In this document: piece by piece, positions 1 to 10,436 of the stretch | Layout of the letters: the number at the start of each line of letters is the position of its first letter | How positions within the stretch are numbered: position 1 is the stretch's first letter | Assembly (NCBI GenBank): GCA_022457155.1 | Contig: JAJGOT010000037.1 | Coordinates: 331,001-395,000 of the forward strand | Source of the DNA: Cladopsammia gracilis | Taxonomy: Eukaryota; Cnidaria; Anthozoa; Scleractinia; Dendrophylliidae | Direction of reading: 5' to 3' | Length of the DNA: 64,000 bases | Made by a program: the position numbers and the translations under genes | Notes under the pieces: generated by a model | What the model saw: the letters and a program-made list of their open reading frames with translations, nothing else | Told to the model about the DNA's origin: nothing | Databases searched by the model: none

Positions 1-100
1 GAATAATGAATAATATCATTAATGGTCCCCTTTCAATAAGTACTGTTCATAACACCATCATGGAACTCACAATTGACCAGCTCTGATCCAGTTGACTTGA

Positions 101-172
101 TACAAGTAGCTCAGTGGATAGAACATTACACTGGTAATTGCAAGATCATGGGTTTGAATCCCATTCAAGCTT
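101..172 (+). repeat. tRNA-Thr-like relic or SINE head
   Basis: An A-box-like stretch (TAGCTCAGTGG, 107-117) and a B-box-like stretch (150-162) sit at tRNA spacing, and the T-arm can form a 5-bp stem around TTTGAAT. The D-stem has one mismatch and the anticodon stem around CTGGTAA barely pairs. The acceptor ends do not match. A working tRNA is therefore unlikely; this is a tRNA pseudogene or the head of a tRNA-derived SINE. Confidence 0.4.
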
Positions 173-478
173 AATTTTTTTAGGTTTCTTTGTAACTGCT
201 TAAGTTGCTGGCAACACTGTGAAAATGATCAATATTCTTCATGAATACATTTTATGCAACCAAATAACTGGATTTAAAAAATAAAACTTTTTTTCTTAAC
301 AAAATCCCCATCACATAAGGACATTCCAGTGAAGCTAGAATGATTCTTAATGCTGCAAGACAGTATAAAAAGGCCTCCTTAAAAAACTCAGCTTTTAAGT
401 GTGTGCATCTCATCATAATTCCTTTATTGGTTTTTCTAATTATTCAACACTGGATCACTTCAGCAAAACAATACTTAC

Positions 479-1904
479 AAATTGGGTACCAAAAAGCTTG
501 TCAGTTTTGTATCAATGCAAGAAGCCCTTGACAGGGAACTTTTATGCCATTTAACAAACAGCACGACAACCTTTCCTGAAATTAACATACGACTTGCCCA
601 ACCAAAACAAACACAGAGTATTGTAAGGAACTCTAAGCCTGAAGGCATGTATGAAGAGCAGTAATGCATGATTTTCTAGAAATACATTGGATGGATTTTT
701 CTATGGATTCTTTATCTGTGTTTTTATTCTAATGAAAGGCAAAATTATTTGTTCGCACAGCGGACTTCAGGCCATTCGCACGACATCCACGCGCCCTTAT
801 TCGCTTCATTAGTTCCGACAGCAAACTGACTAGTACTGGCAAATACCAACATACAAAAGTAAAGCACAAAATTTAAACTGGCTTACTATTATATATATTG
901 GAAATGGTTATAACTATTTTGCAAGTACGTTCAATCAGAATTTTAACTAACCATCTATTTAGATCTCTTAAGAAAGAAATATATTTCTATAAATATGTTT
1001 ATAAATTAATTCCATACGGGAACAAAATTATCACGAATGTGTGAGTTCACTTTGTGGTTCTTGTCATACGGCAATAAGGCGCAATTCAAAACATGTAAAA
1101 CATAATGAAGGTGATAGTAACCATCGATATCTCGATCTAAGGGAGATTAAAAGTCTCTTTATAACACGCATTAAAAATATTTAAGAATAGGACATGATAA
1201 ACAGCAATGATGCCCTGACATGAGCCGAACGGCTCCGTGATCGAACTCCGAAGCACACATGGCCACCAGCGATCAAATTTAATTCATGGCACCAGTTAGT
1301 ACACCTGAAGTGTACTTTTGGACAATAACATTGTTTCAATCCGTCACTTTAACTTATTCACTCCTTATTAAAAGAAAAGTGCTTTAGATTTCGGTACACA
1401 AACATGTCTTATTCCGCTGCATCGATGATGTACGCACTTAAAAGCAGTTCGTTGACAAGCCTTAGTGAGATGCTAGTGGTAATAAATTAAACGCCGTCAA
1501 ACTCCAATCGATTTCTTTGAAACTAAAACCAAACATAATTTTTTAAACTGACGAACTATTCTCGTCAATACACTTGTTAACAGAATGGCTGGTAGCTGGC
1601 TTGGCTCTCCGCTGGCTATGCATATTGAGTTTCGATCGAATCAAGGGAATAAAATTTTGAAATCAAAAACACATTTTCGGTCATGGTTCCATTTTAGCCA
1701 ACAGTACGATCGTCTTATGACGTAAATTAAATACAAAGTTATGATGCGCTGTCGTAAAGCTTACAAGGATAAGCTTATTAAAGACTAAGTATATACGAAT
1801 CAGCCATCCAAGCTGACTACATACCGTGCAACTACACACAGAACTCCTCGATAAAACAATGTTCATTGATTGATTTTGATCCAAAACTTACCCGTAACTG
1901 CCAT
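479..1904 (-). CDS. First two exons of an unrecognised gene running off the left edge
   Basis: Exon 1 is 1904-1892: ATG GCA GTT ACG G, then GTAAGT. Exon 2 is 638-479, entered after a pyrimidine-rich CTTCAG acceptor and left through a strong GTAAGTATT donor. The phase-1 end of exon 1 joins the only open frame of exon 2, which is the main support for the model. The product starts MAVTG, then a hydrophobic stretch (LEFLTILCVCFGWASRMLI) that could be a signal peptide or first membrane segment, then a basic/hydrophobic part ending FLVPN. About 57 residues are visible and exon 2 ends in phase 2. I do not recognise the family. The region just upstream (about 1905-2300) would hold the promoter. Confidence 0.45.
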
Positions 1905-3029
1905 TTACTGTATTAATCCAAAGCTCAAAATCGTGTACCTCCTTTCTAATATCAGACGTGACGGAACACAAACAAGACGCCAAACTTAAGCTACTTCTGC
2001 CAACACGTCCCGTAGCGAAGCGTAAGATCGCACAAAAACGCACGATATTTCAAAGTTTTCCACACTATCCAATCATCATTCTTTCCAAATAGTTGATGTT
2101 CGCTATAAAAAATATATTACAAGCTAAACTCGCTGTATGGCCAACCGAGGCTCTAAAACATTCGTTGCATATGCATTCACATTTGCGGTTATCTCGCAAG
2201 GAAGCCCTGAACAAAAGATTGGTCACGTGGTCTATAAAGGCGGGATATTGTGATTCAAAAAGACAATAGTCCGAAAATTGCTCTCAGAAAAAGTAAACAA
2301 CTTCGCTTTCGTTGAAACACATCTAAATGTGTTTGATAGACGTCAATTCTGACGCGAGACTATTTCAGTTTTAAATAACTCGTCATTACGTGTATTTTAT
2401 TATCACAGAAGGATTTTCTGGTTAAATATGGCACAGGAAATAGGAAGATGAAATAACCGGACTTGCGTAATTTTGTAATAGAAGGAACTCGGCCTTTTCA
2501 AACACAGTGTTTAAGTTCCTTTTGTTTTCGAATGAATAATTTCCTGTTGAGTGACTGAGTAGTTAAGTCTTTTGTTTTTTTTTGTGTGTGTTTTGGTGTG
2601 AAGAGACAAATTATGGCACTTCCTAGACTGTTGGTATCTACGGAAGAAGTGCAGCAGCTTCAAAACGTTTGGAATTCCCAATTTTATCCCGCGGTCTTAT
2701 TAGAGATCATTGGAAGCCTCGAGAGCCCCCAGAGGTACAGAGACTTTTTCGCACTCTCAAGACTGGGTCGGCCCAGGGGAAGTACGCAGTTCTTACAAGG
2801 TCCTCTCTGATTTGCTGAGAAAACAATAGAACAAACAACACAACAATGGACCCCAGCCCTGAAAACAATAGAGCTGCGCAATACCCACTGCAGGTCCAGT
2901 TTATCTGTCGGCGCGTCAAGCCAACGACGTCAAGAGAAAAGCTTTCCTTTTGGTAATGAAACTACGTGCAATAAAATCCAGGTGACGTTCGTGACGTCCG
3001 GGACGTCAACTTTATCTTTGCTTTAAGTC

Positions 3030-3345
3030 GATTAAAGGAGCTATTTCATGGGGATTTTGGGGTCAATGTCACAGACGAAATGCTTATTGGACTGACACCT
3101 AGAGGAAAATATCAAGAATTCAAACAGAGAATAAATCATTATCAGAGATTTAGTAAGTTTTCCAAGGAAAAAGACAAAAAGTACAAATTGAAATTGGCTC
3201 AATTTTTTTTGAAGTTCCAACCGACCCATTTCCATGCAGCCCAAGACACTTATTTTTACTCTAAGAGCACCAGTAGAATAATTTTAAACAAAACTGGACC
3301 ATTTTCCTTTCGTTTCTATTTGATATACTATGTTTTTTGACGTTT
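3030..3345 (+). repeat. Dispersed repeat, copy 1 (AAAGGAGCTAT family)
   Basis: Starts near AAAGGAGCTATTTCATGG. It shares an ordered set of blocks with 46157-46425: the start block, a GAGTTTTCC-like block, a CAATTTTTT block, CTTACTCT/AGAGCA, then AATAATT and ACTGGACC. The two copies are diverged but collinear on the same strand, which indicates one interspersed family. The ORF through it is incidental. Confidence 0.6.
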
Positions 3346-4789
3346 TAAAGTAACACTAAATAATGGTGAGGCAGAACCCCAAGGTCGCTATTATGAAGTG
3401 TTAACCATCTTCTCTCCATAGCTCCTTAACGGGGAGAAAGGAGAGGGGGAACTTAATTAGCTAGAGACGGCTGGTTTCACTCACTACCAGACAGGAATGC
3501 CAAACATGTAAATGAAAGTACATGTAGGTTATGGGTTATTCGTAGCAGAAATGCAAAAAAAAAAAACAATGGGGAGTCACCAACTTCGTTTCCGAGATAA
3601 CATATCTGAAAGGCGACCCTCAGATTTTGAAAATTGGTCTTCCTTAATTACTGGATATGACCCCAGTGTCTATAAGTCTAAAGATATTGCACTGAAATAA
3701 ACCTCTAAAATGATCTTTCTTTCCCAAATTTTACGCGAATAGGTCTGTTAACCTGGTGACCTCCCTTAAAGGAAATCTAATCCAATCGTCACAGGCAGCC
3801 CAACTGTGCGCTCCATTGCTGATGCATCCGGGTCACCATAGCAAATCATGTCAATACGGCGGTTTTCCTGTGAACATCAAACACAATTAACCAACTAGAA
3901 CTCAAAGAAATCGGTAAACAACCATTGCCAAGTACATGGTTTTCTTGAGTTCGAGTTCTTTCCTAATTGGCTGGATCAAATATGTGCATTGAAGGGTTGG
4001 TGGAAAGAGGGCTGAAGTAGTTAATATGGCATTGGGACTACAATCGCGGCCAGAACGTTTAGAGGCAGCTCAGTTTTTTATTACCTTTTCTGGATGAAAA
4101 CTGGAAACCAATACGTTCATCAAAACCGCCACACAAAGGTTCTTTCTCTACACCCCCTAAACAATGTTGAAGTCCATAAACTGTACAAGATGTACGACAG
4201 CATTTGCAAACTCTGACAGCCGCAAGTTGGCAGGATTCGATGTCGCGCCGGTAGAAAAACGGAAAAAAAACCTTCCTACATTGATTTTTTGTTCATCTTT
4301 TCACAATCTGTCGAATTAGCTATGAAAATTATCTATCAAAAAAAAAAAAATTGGGGGTCACCGACCATCCAAGCAAGTTAAATCTAAGCAAAGTTAACGC
4401 AACGGCTACCAGCCCTTTATTTGCTTAGATTTCTTCTCTTGCGCGCGCCAAAAAAAAAATTGTCTTGATTAGAATCACTTTAAACTGATTATTTACGAAG
4501 TATCAACTACAAAGAACCACCTCTGATATCGTTCCATAGGGGACATTCTTGGAAATATACTGCTAGCCATTGTCGGGTCAAACAGGGCGTATTCAGTTTC
4601 TGATTTACGGTTTCGAAGCGTGCGAAGCAACTACAACAGGAATATTGCTACTCTCCCCAGGATGGTGTGCGGCTTATCAAGTTACCCCAAGCAATTTGTC
4701 GCCAGCACCCATTTATGCACCTGGCTGGGGAGAGACAATGTGGAGTAAAGTTTCGTGTCCGGACCAGGTCTCGTTTCCAGGCACTTGGT

Positions 4790-4980
4790 TCTCAACAGCC
4801 TCGAAAATTTTTCGGGCCATGAAAGCTATGTTATGAGCATTGTGTTTATCAAAAAACATTCAGTTTTTGTTGAGTTTGGAAGGTAAGCAATAGATTTCTA
4901 AGTTGATGAAAACGTCGGGTTGGGTTACGGGCTAAAATCTACCGTGTAGCATGGCATTTTAGCGGGAGTTTTATTTTGGC
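4790..4980 (+). repeat. Dispersed repeat, copy 1 (CGGGCC family)
   Basis: This copy contains AAAATTTTTCGGGCC, TTTGGAAGGTAAGCAATA, AAGTTGATGAAAACG and GGGCTAAAA in the same order as the copy at 8710-8925 (TTTGGAAGCTAAGCAATA, AGGTTGATGAAACAAG). An interspersed element of unknown class. The 88-residue ORF that runs into it is not regarded as a gene. Confidence 0.55.
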
Positions 4981-5769
4981 AATTTTTGATATTTTGCAAG
5001 AACAATATTTTTGCGATTCGGGATAGCAAATGAACGTTGCAAGTTATCGTTAACTAAAACAGTGCATTTCTGTTCATTCCTTTCATCGAAAGTGAAAAAC
5101 TGACCAAATCATCATGCAGAAAGATTTATATAGTTCGCACAACCAAACAGGCAGAATACGCCAGTTTTAACAACCAAACACATCAAGACAATCTCCTATA
5201 TCACGGCTGCATGTAGTTCGACAGATTCGTTATCGCTTTTTTTTTCAATAGTTTCTGAAGCTTTATTTGTTTGACCTTGTTTGGAGATAACGAGAAATTC
5301 TCCTATCCACGGCAACGATAATAGTCCAACAACAACTCAACCGGCAATGTTTGGCTCCTTAAATGGATCATACTTTTCGTCTGACTGATTTCAGGTTTAT
5401 TCACGTTTTAACCGGCCCGTCGGCGTACTCTGTAAATTTTTGGGTGGGGGTGTGCCGCTGGGACTCTGAGACCCTTAACCTATACTAGACCATTTTAGCT
5501 GCGCTATTTTCCAGGAACTCGTCACTCCGCAGTCTAAGGTGCACGGCCGGCATACACCAAAAACAATATCGTAGTCACATGTTGTTGAGTTTATGAAGTC
5601 CTTAACTTCCAGTTAACCTGAGTAAATGAAGAACTGTCATAAGTTGCCTTCGTTGGTACAACAGCAAAATACTCAACTTTCTAAATAACAGATGATTTCT
5701 TTATGTGTACAACAACTGGAACTAAGAAAACGTATTATAAACAACCGCTATATGAGGGTGTCAATGGGG

Positions 5770-5876
5770 TTAACCGTCAACCGTCAAATGGCCAAAAAAT
5801 TAACCGTCAACCGTCAAAAATGCAGTGTTCTTACCGTCAACCGTCAAATACGCCAGCCAGTTTTAACCGTCAAACG
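5770..5876 (+). repeat. ACCGTCA heptamer repeats, left cluster
   Basis: Paired heptamers of the form TTAACCGTCAACCGTCAAA recur about four times, separated by short unrelated stretches. A second cluster at 7825-7923 keeps the same strand orientation although it sits by the opposite terminal repeat. Subterminal repeats of this kind are often transposase-binding sites; that role is inferred here. Confidence 0.7.
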
Positions 5877-6469
5877 TGTCAGATATCCTATGTTAAGAAA
5901 TAAAATGGAGCCAATTTATGCTGTTTATAAACGATAAGTTTAAACATTCACAAAACACATTTATCTGCAGGTCCTTTTACCCAACATTTACGGCTAAAGT
6001 CCGTCTGGAAACACTTCCGGTGCGGTAAAACGTCAGTCTTTTATTAAATAGTGACTTCCGTTCCTAAAGATCAACGTGATAAACATCAAAGGTCATTTTA
6101 CAGCATGTCCTCGCCGCCGCTGCTTTTCAAACACGATGTCAAGCATTGTAAAGGCGGTTGTAAGCATTTATCGAAAAGGGGAGGAAAAGCCAATTGAGCA
6201 ATATAAAGCACGTGTTTCAGTCTCAGAAGATAATAGGAACAAAGGTATCGACAATTTTAAAAAGCACCTAGCCGACTTTCTTTTTATTGCATCAAGCACG
6301 ATGAACAACAACAACTATTTTCCTTGACATTGATCTCTGTTGTGTTGGAAATTCTAATGATAATGACGTGAGTGGACTCGGTTCGACTTTTTGAGTGACC
6401 ACTTCGTGGGACAGGCGATTACTGCGTCCAGCAGCATGTAATTATGCTAAACACTTTTCATTTTACTGC

Positions 6470-6702
6470 CACTTTTAGTGACATTTTTAGTGTCACTTTT
6501 AGTGCCACTGTTGGTGCCACTGTTTGTGCCACTGTTGGTGCCACTGTTGGTGCCACTTTTGGTGCCACTTTTAGTGCCACTTTTAGTGCCACTTTTGATG
6601 CCACTTTTGATGCCACTTTTGGTGCCACTGTTGGTGCCACTGTTGATGCCACTTTTGGTGCCACTTTTAGTGCCACTTGTAGTGCCACTTTTAGTGCTTG
6701 TT
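6470..6702 (+). repeat. 12-bp minisatellite (GTGCCACTTTTR / GTGCCACTGTTG)
   Basis: About nineteen copies of a 12-bp unit. Because the unit is a multiple of three and lacks stops, several frames on both strands stay open and give tetrapeptide repeats. These are not proteins. The mirror arm at 7622-7676 holds only four or five units, so the array expanded or contracted after the arms formed. Confidence 0.9.
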
Positions 6703-6969
6703 TGGTTACCGTTAATCGCGGGCTCACTGAGATGCGTTCCCTCGTGGACTGCAAAACATGGCATCGATGTGAAGAGGTATGCGGCGCCCATTTCAGTTTG
6801 TTCGCGCAGAATAAAGCTTGAAGATGATCTCTATAGTCCTTTTGGCAGTTATTTGCACCACTTCAGGCTTTATTTGCCTGCAATCAGAGGCAATGCTCTT
6901 ACACGTGATGAAGTTATAGAAAGCTACTTTAACTTTGGACTCGGTGCTGAAGAAATTGAATTGTTTCTC
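6703..6969 (+). pseudogene. Transposon exon copy, left arm
   Basis: The open frame after the minisatellite encodes SLRCVPSW, AAPISVCSRRIK and YLHHF, then LTRDEVIESYFNFGLGAEEI, and stops against a GTAAGA donor (6970). The last part looks like the first helices of a helix-turn-helix of the kind seen ahead of rve-type transposase domains in some animal DNA transposons. That family link is from memory of motif shape and is tentative. The inverted arm at 7342-7640 encodes the same peptide order. There is no in-frame ATG outside the repeat. Confidence 0.4.
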
Positions 6970-7341
6970 GTAAGATAATACTGAGCTACTATTTATTAAA
7001 GCCATCAAAGGCACCATGGATACAGAACCCAAACGGTTTAAGCTTGTCATAGCCGTCTATATGCCACAAATAGTTACTCCCTTTAGTCGGTTAATCCTTC
7101 TTCGAAGTCTATGTCTGGATCGAAGGTCTTTCAGTAATACTTAACGAACAACTTCTCTCGTAGTGGTAAGTCCATAATGATTTATCATTTTGGTGCATGG
7201 CCCGGTACCCAAGTGAACTTCCACTACCCCTTTTAAATTCCTCTTCCACTGCCTCTACTATTTCATCTACGTCTTCTACACCCCAATCTCCTCAGAATTC
7301 TTTTCAACTGCCTTACGATAACCATGGACACTTACCAGAAA

Positions 7342-7676
7342 CAATACAATTTCTTCAGCACTGAGTCTAAGGTTAAAGTTGCTTTCTATCACTTCACCAC
7401 GTGTAAGAACATTACGTCTGATTGCAGGCAAATAATTCGGAAACACAGCCTTTGAAGTGGTGCAAATAACTGCCTAAAGGACTATAGAGATCATCTTCAT
7501 GCTTTATTCTGCGCGAACAAACTGAAATGGGCGTCGCATACCCCTTCACATCGACGCCATGTTTTTCAGTCCACGAGGGATCGCATCTCAGTGAGCCCGC
7601 GATTAACGGTAGCCAAACAAGCACTAAAAGTGGCACCAAAAGGCACCAAAAGTGGCACTAAAAGTGGCACCAAAAT
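7342..7676 (-). pseudogene. Transposon exon copy, right arm
   Basis: Minus-strand counterpart of 6703-6969. It reads SLRCDPSW, ATPISVCSRRIK and YLHHF, then after a frame change LTRGEVIESNFNLRLSAEEI, and ends at a GTAAGT donor. The conserved order and donor show that both arms derive from one exon. A frameshift near 7440, about where FKGCVSELF appears, makes this copy non-coding. Confidence 0.4.
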
Positions 7677-7948
7677 GAAAAGCACGTGTGTCGCTTATGG
7701 GGCTCCGTAGAAAACCCTTACTTTAATGCACAAATTATAGGACTAATTGGTTTATTCAGGTATAGGTGAAATTCTATTCTTTTATAAAACACTAAAGTCA
7801 AATTTACCGACTTAATTTCTAGTTTTAACCGTCATTCTGAAAAATTAACCGTCAAGCGTCAAATGGCTTAAAATTTAACCGTCAACCGTCAAAACGACTT
7901 TTTTTTAACCGTCAGCCGTCAAACATATCCCCCCCATTGAGACCCTCC

Positions 7949-8171
7949 TATATACAAGGTCTGGATCCCGAATCACGGGCTGTTTTCTCATACATTCCCG
8001 AATCACGTAACTTGTTTTTGTCATTGGAAATCACGAATCACGGACCACAGATGAAGCAAATCCCGCGTCACAGTCGATATAGTATCCCGAATCACGACTA
8101 GATTTAATCACGCACTCAATTTCGGCTTAATCTCGGATCACGCAGAACCCCTTCCAGACCCTGTATATATA
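7949..8171. mobile_element. Small inverted-repeat element with CCCGAATCACG repeats
   Basis: The left end (TATATACAAGGTCTGG) is matched by an inverted right end (CCAGACCCTGTATATATA). The interior holds five to six spaced copies of a motif close to TCCCGAATCACG. It directly abuts the larger foldback element and shares its TATATA boundary, so one probably inserted at the edge of the other. Confidence 0.6.
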
Positions 8172-8709
8172 CAACCTCTACAAACAAAGGTTCTCACATA
8201 AGTTCTGAAAGCTCTTTGTGAGTTTGCTTTCGTTAAATTGAATTGATAACATCGTCTTTTTTTCCAAAACTACGTACCTTTCACCGAATTTCAGGAGTAT
8301 TGTTAGCCCACATCTTAATTTTGAAAGTAATTTAATCTGGCTGCATTTCTTCCCTTTTAAACACAGGTAAATGTGACGTCTTAAAATCTGAATATATCAT
8401 AATTTTCTTTCATCGGTACATAAAATCGAATTCTGAAAACAAAATAAACAGGTATTTTTACTCGGAACTACCCCTTGTGGACCGATCTTGTGGACCATCC
8501 GCACTCGGCTGTTCTGGCTGGGACACGACTGTCTTTGCAATTCCCTCGTCACACGCAAACTGATTGACCATTCGTTCAACGGATGTTCTTGTGCGCCTGA
8601 CCTGTTTTACAAACCAAGGTAATCGGTGAGCCTCCCCACAGGCCAGAACATCCACTGATCACCCCGCTTTGTGTTTCCTGCGCTCGCTCGCGCCAAAAAG
8701 GCCCAGTCC

Positions 8710-8925
8710 GGCTCGGCCCAGGGGCCCGTTTCTCGAAAGTCCTCGGAAAGCTATTTTATGCTCGCAATGTTTACATTAAAGATTCAAATTTTGCTGGTTT
8801 TGGAAGCTAAGCAATAAAATTCTAGGTTGATGAAACAAGTTGGGCTGGTTTGTAAGCTAAAAACTACACTACAATTCGATTAATTCTGCGAGTTTTAAAA
8901 TATAGCTCCGGGCCCGAAAAATTAC
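8710..8925 (+). repeat. Dispersed repeat, copy 2 (GGGCCCGTTTCTCGAAAG family)
   Basis: Begins near GGGCCCGTTTCTCGAAAG and ends near CGGGCCCGAAAAATTACC, so its ends are loosely inverted. The interior matches 4790-4980 collinearly. Confidence 0.55.
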
Positions 8926-9380
8926 CGGGACTGGTTACTGGATCGCCGTGCTTTTGAAAAAAATAACTAACAGTGCGCTCAACATTTATAGAAGCAAGCG
9001 GTCGCTGTGAGACGTATGATTCAGTCATAATGCACTTCAAGTCACACTTTACACTGGGGTCACAACAAAGCATTTTATTTGGCTCAGTTCGGTCCGATCC
9101 GGGAAGCCTTCGGTTCAGATGTAAACAACAGTTGCCGATTGCTCGCTAACCCACCCGTCGATTGTAACCTCCAACGATTAACTCGTTTTACATCTCCGTG
9201 ATAGCCTTCAGATGATCTGCATCTGTATTCCGGGATGTATTCCTGGGAATCTAATCTTGTGAAAACATGAAATTCTGACCTCGAGCTCAGGAAATGTTCC
9301 TGGAACATGTTCCACGTGGTATTTGTTTGTATGCGATGATCCCCGATAAACTTATTGTTAATATATAAAAAAGTACTTAC

Positions 9381-9570
9381 CTTCTTGTTTCTCATACGGT
9401 AATCACAATGGCATAAAATGTTCACAGTCCTCAACACCCGGGCGTCAACAGAACGTTGTTGGAACACCAAACGTTTAATATACCAGATCAGAGGCAAAAG
9501 CGAGGCAAAGCGTTTGTCATTCAACCTCGTAAGACACGCTGAACTATGCCGAGAATATTTGACCTTCACG
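9381..9570 (-). CDS. Possible internal exon of unknown gene
   Basis: The minus frame is open over about 63 residues (including FASLLPLIWYIKRLVFQQ and RVLRTVNILCHCDYRMRNKK) and ends exactly at a good GTAAGTACT donor (exon end 9381). No in-frame ATG lies near the start, so it would be an internal or 3-prime-of-start exon; the acceptor is not clear. I do not recognise the product. It could also be chance or an old transposon piece. Confidence 0.22.
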
Positions 9571-9946
9571 TACTCGTATTACGCGCAAAGTTAACTACTC
9601 GTATTACGAAGAAGAACAATGAACTATTTATTTTTAACGAATATTAAACTACTGATTTCCGTCTCACTGAAATGTTGACATTTGATGAGTTATGAACGCT
9701 TTCTTTGTTATTACTTAACAGGGGTCAGTAAAAATGCCGTGCTGCATGCCCGCCGTACCGATTTTTAAATGCCATTTACCAGTGAACATTGTCTAGATTA
9801 AATTCTTCACACGACTGGTCAGTTTCGCAGAAAATGATACCCTATTCTAGACAACAACAACAACAATTTATTCAGTATTCCCATATATATACATGGCATT
9901 ACCTACTTAATAAATCTGAATTACATTAAATAATTATGTCTAATAA

Positions 9947-10306
9947 TTAAACTAGCATTGATTGTCGATTAAGCATTGAGTCATAAATATAAGCAGCAAT
10001 GGTTCTACAAACAAAAGGATCAACGTTATTAAAAAGAAACAGGATTTTTGAAATATTGTCGAGATCATTAAAATTTCGATATTTGTCGTTTATTTCATCA
10101 AAAAATTTCTTACGTGAAGCATTATAATGATTGCAAGAGAATAGAAAATGGAATTCGTCTTCGATTTGATTTGAATTACAGAGAGAGCAGGTTCTTAAAT
10201 TTTCAGGTGTCTTGTTGTGCCGGCCAGTTTCAATTCGCAGATTGTGATTTCCAAGACGAAATTTATTGATTTGTTTTTTGTGGCGTACATTTTTTATCGA
10301 ATCCAA
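9947..10306 (-). pseudogene. LINE reverse transcriptase C-terminus with zinc-knuckle-like motif
   Basis: The frame continues the LINE ORF after the frameshift. It contains FRLGNHNLRIETGRH and a C-x2-C-x9-H-x4-C spacing within CSLCNSNQIEDEFHFLFSC, typical of the C-terminal end of many Jockey/CR1/I-type LINE polyproteins. The stretch between (10307-10440) translates well in this frame (for example NFTERIRLSVNKASTNHQ), which confirms that one reading frame was broken. The normal stop is at 9947-9949. Confidence 0.88.
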
Positions 10307-10436
10307 GGAGCCAGATTTGTGACAATCTTGTTTAAAGATAGAGTAGAATTTAAGTTTTTTATTTAGATTTAGTAAATTAAGTTGGTGATTAGTTGAAGCT
10401 TTATTAACACTTAGCCGAATACGTTCAGTGAAGTTG

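Larger units (their letters stand above)
1905..5740. other. Intergenic stretch with no gene recognised
   Basis: Mostly unique AT-rich sequence with short chance ORFs. It contains one dispersed repeat copy at about 3030-3345 and one at about 4790-4980, annotated separately. A CACGTG E-box lies at about 2223-2230, upstream of the minus-strand gene at 1904. No coding exon can be supported. Confidence 0.5.
5749..7953. mobile_element. Composite foldback element with mirrored exon copies
   Basis: The ends form an imperfect terminal inverted repeat of about 21 bp (TATATGAGGGTGTCAATGGGG at 5749-5769; inverted partner at 7932-7953). Inside each end lie clusters of the heptamer ACCGTCA, in the same orientation at both sides (5770-5876 and 7825-7923). 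Further in, two long arms (about 6440-6990 and 7330-7690) are inverted copies of each other. Each arm has a 12-bp minisatellite and a conserved coding segment ending at a splice donor. No transposase catalytic domain is visible, so the element is non-autonomous or broken. Confidence 0.7.

Noticed and set aside
101..172. Functional tRNA-Thr
   Set aside because: The anticodon stem has almost no pairing and the acceptor ends do not match.
4570..4836. 88-residue ORF with a tryptophan-rich end
   Set aside because: Its 3' part runs into a dispersed repeat, and no exon borders or family motifs support it.
5692..5937. ORFs with TVNRQ / NRQPS repeats
   Set aside because: Translation of the ACCGTCA heptamer cluster, with no start or splice support.
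6444..6978. Several long overlapping ORFs on both strands through the 12-bp repeat
   Set aside because: They exist because the repeat unit is a multiple of three without stops; the repeated tetrapeptides have no conserved start. Only the segment after the repeat is kept, as a transposon exon relic.
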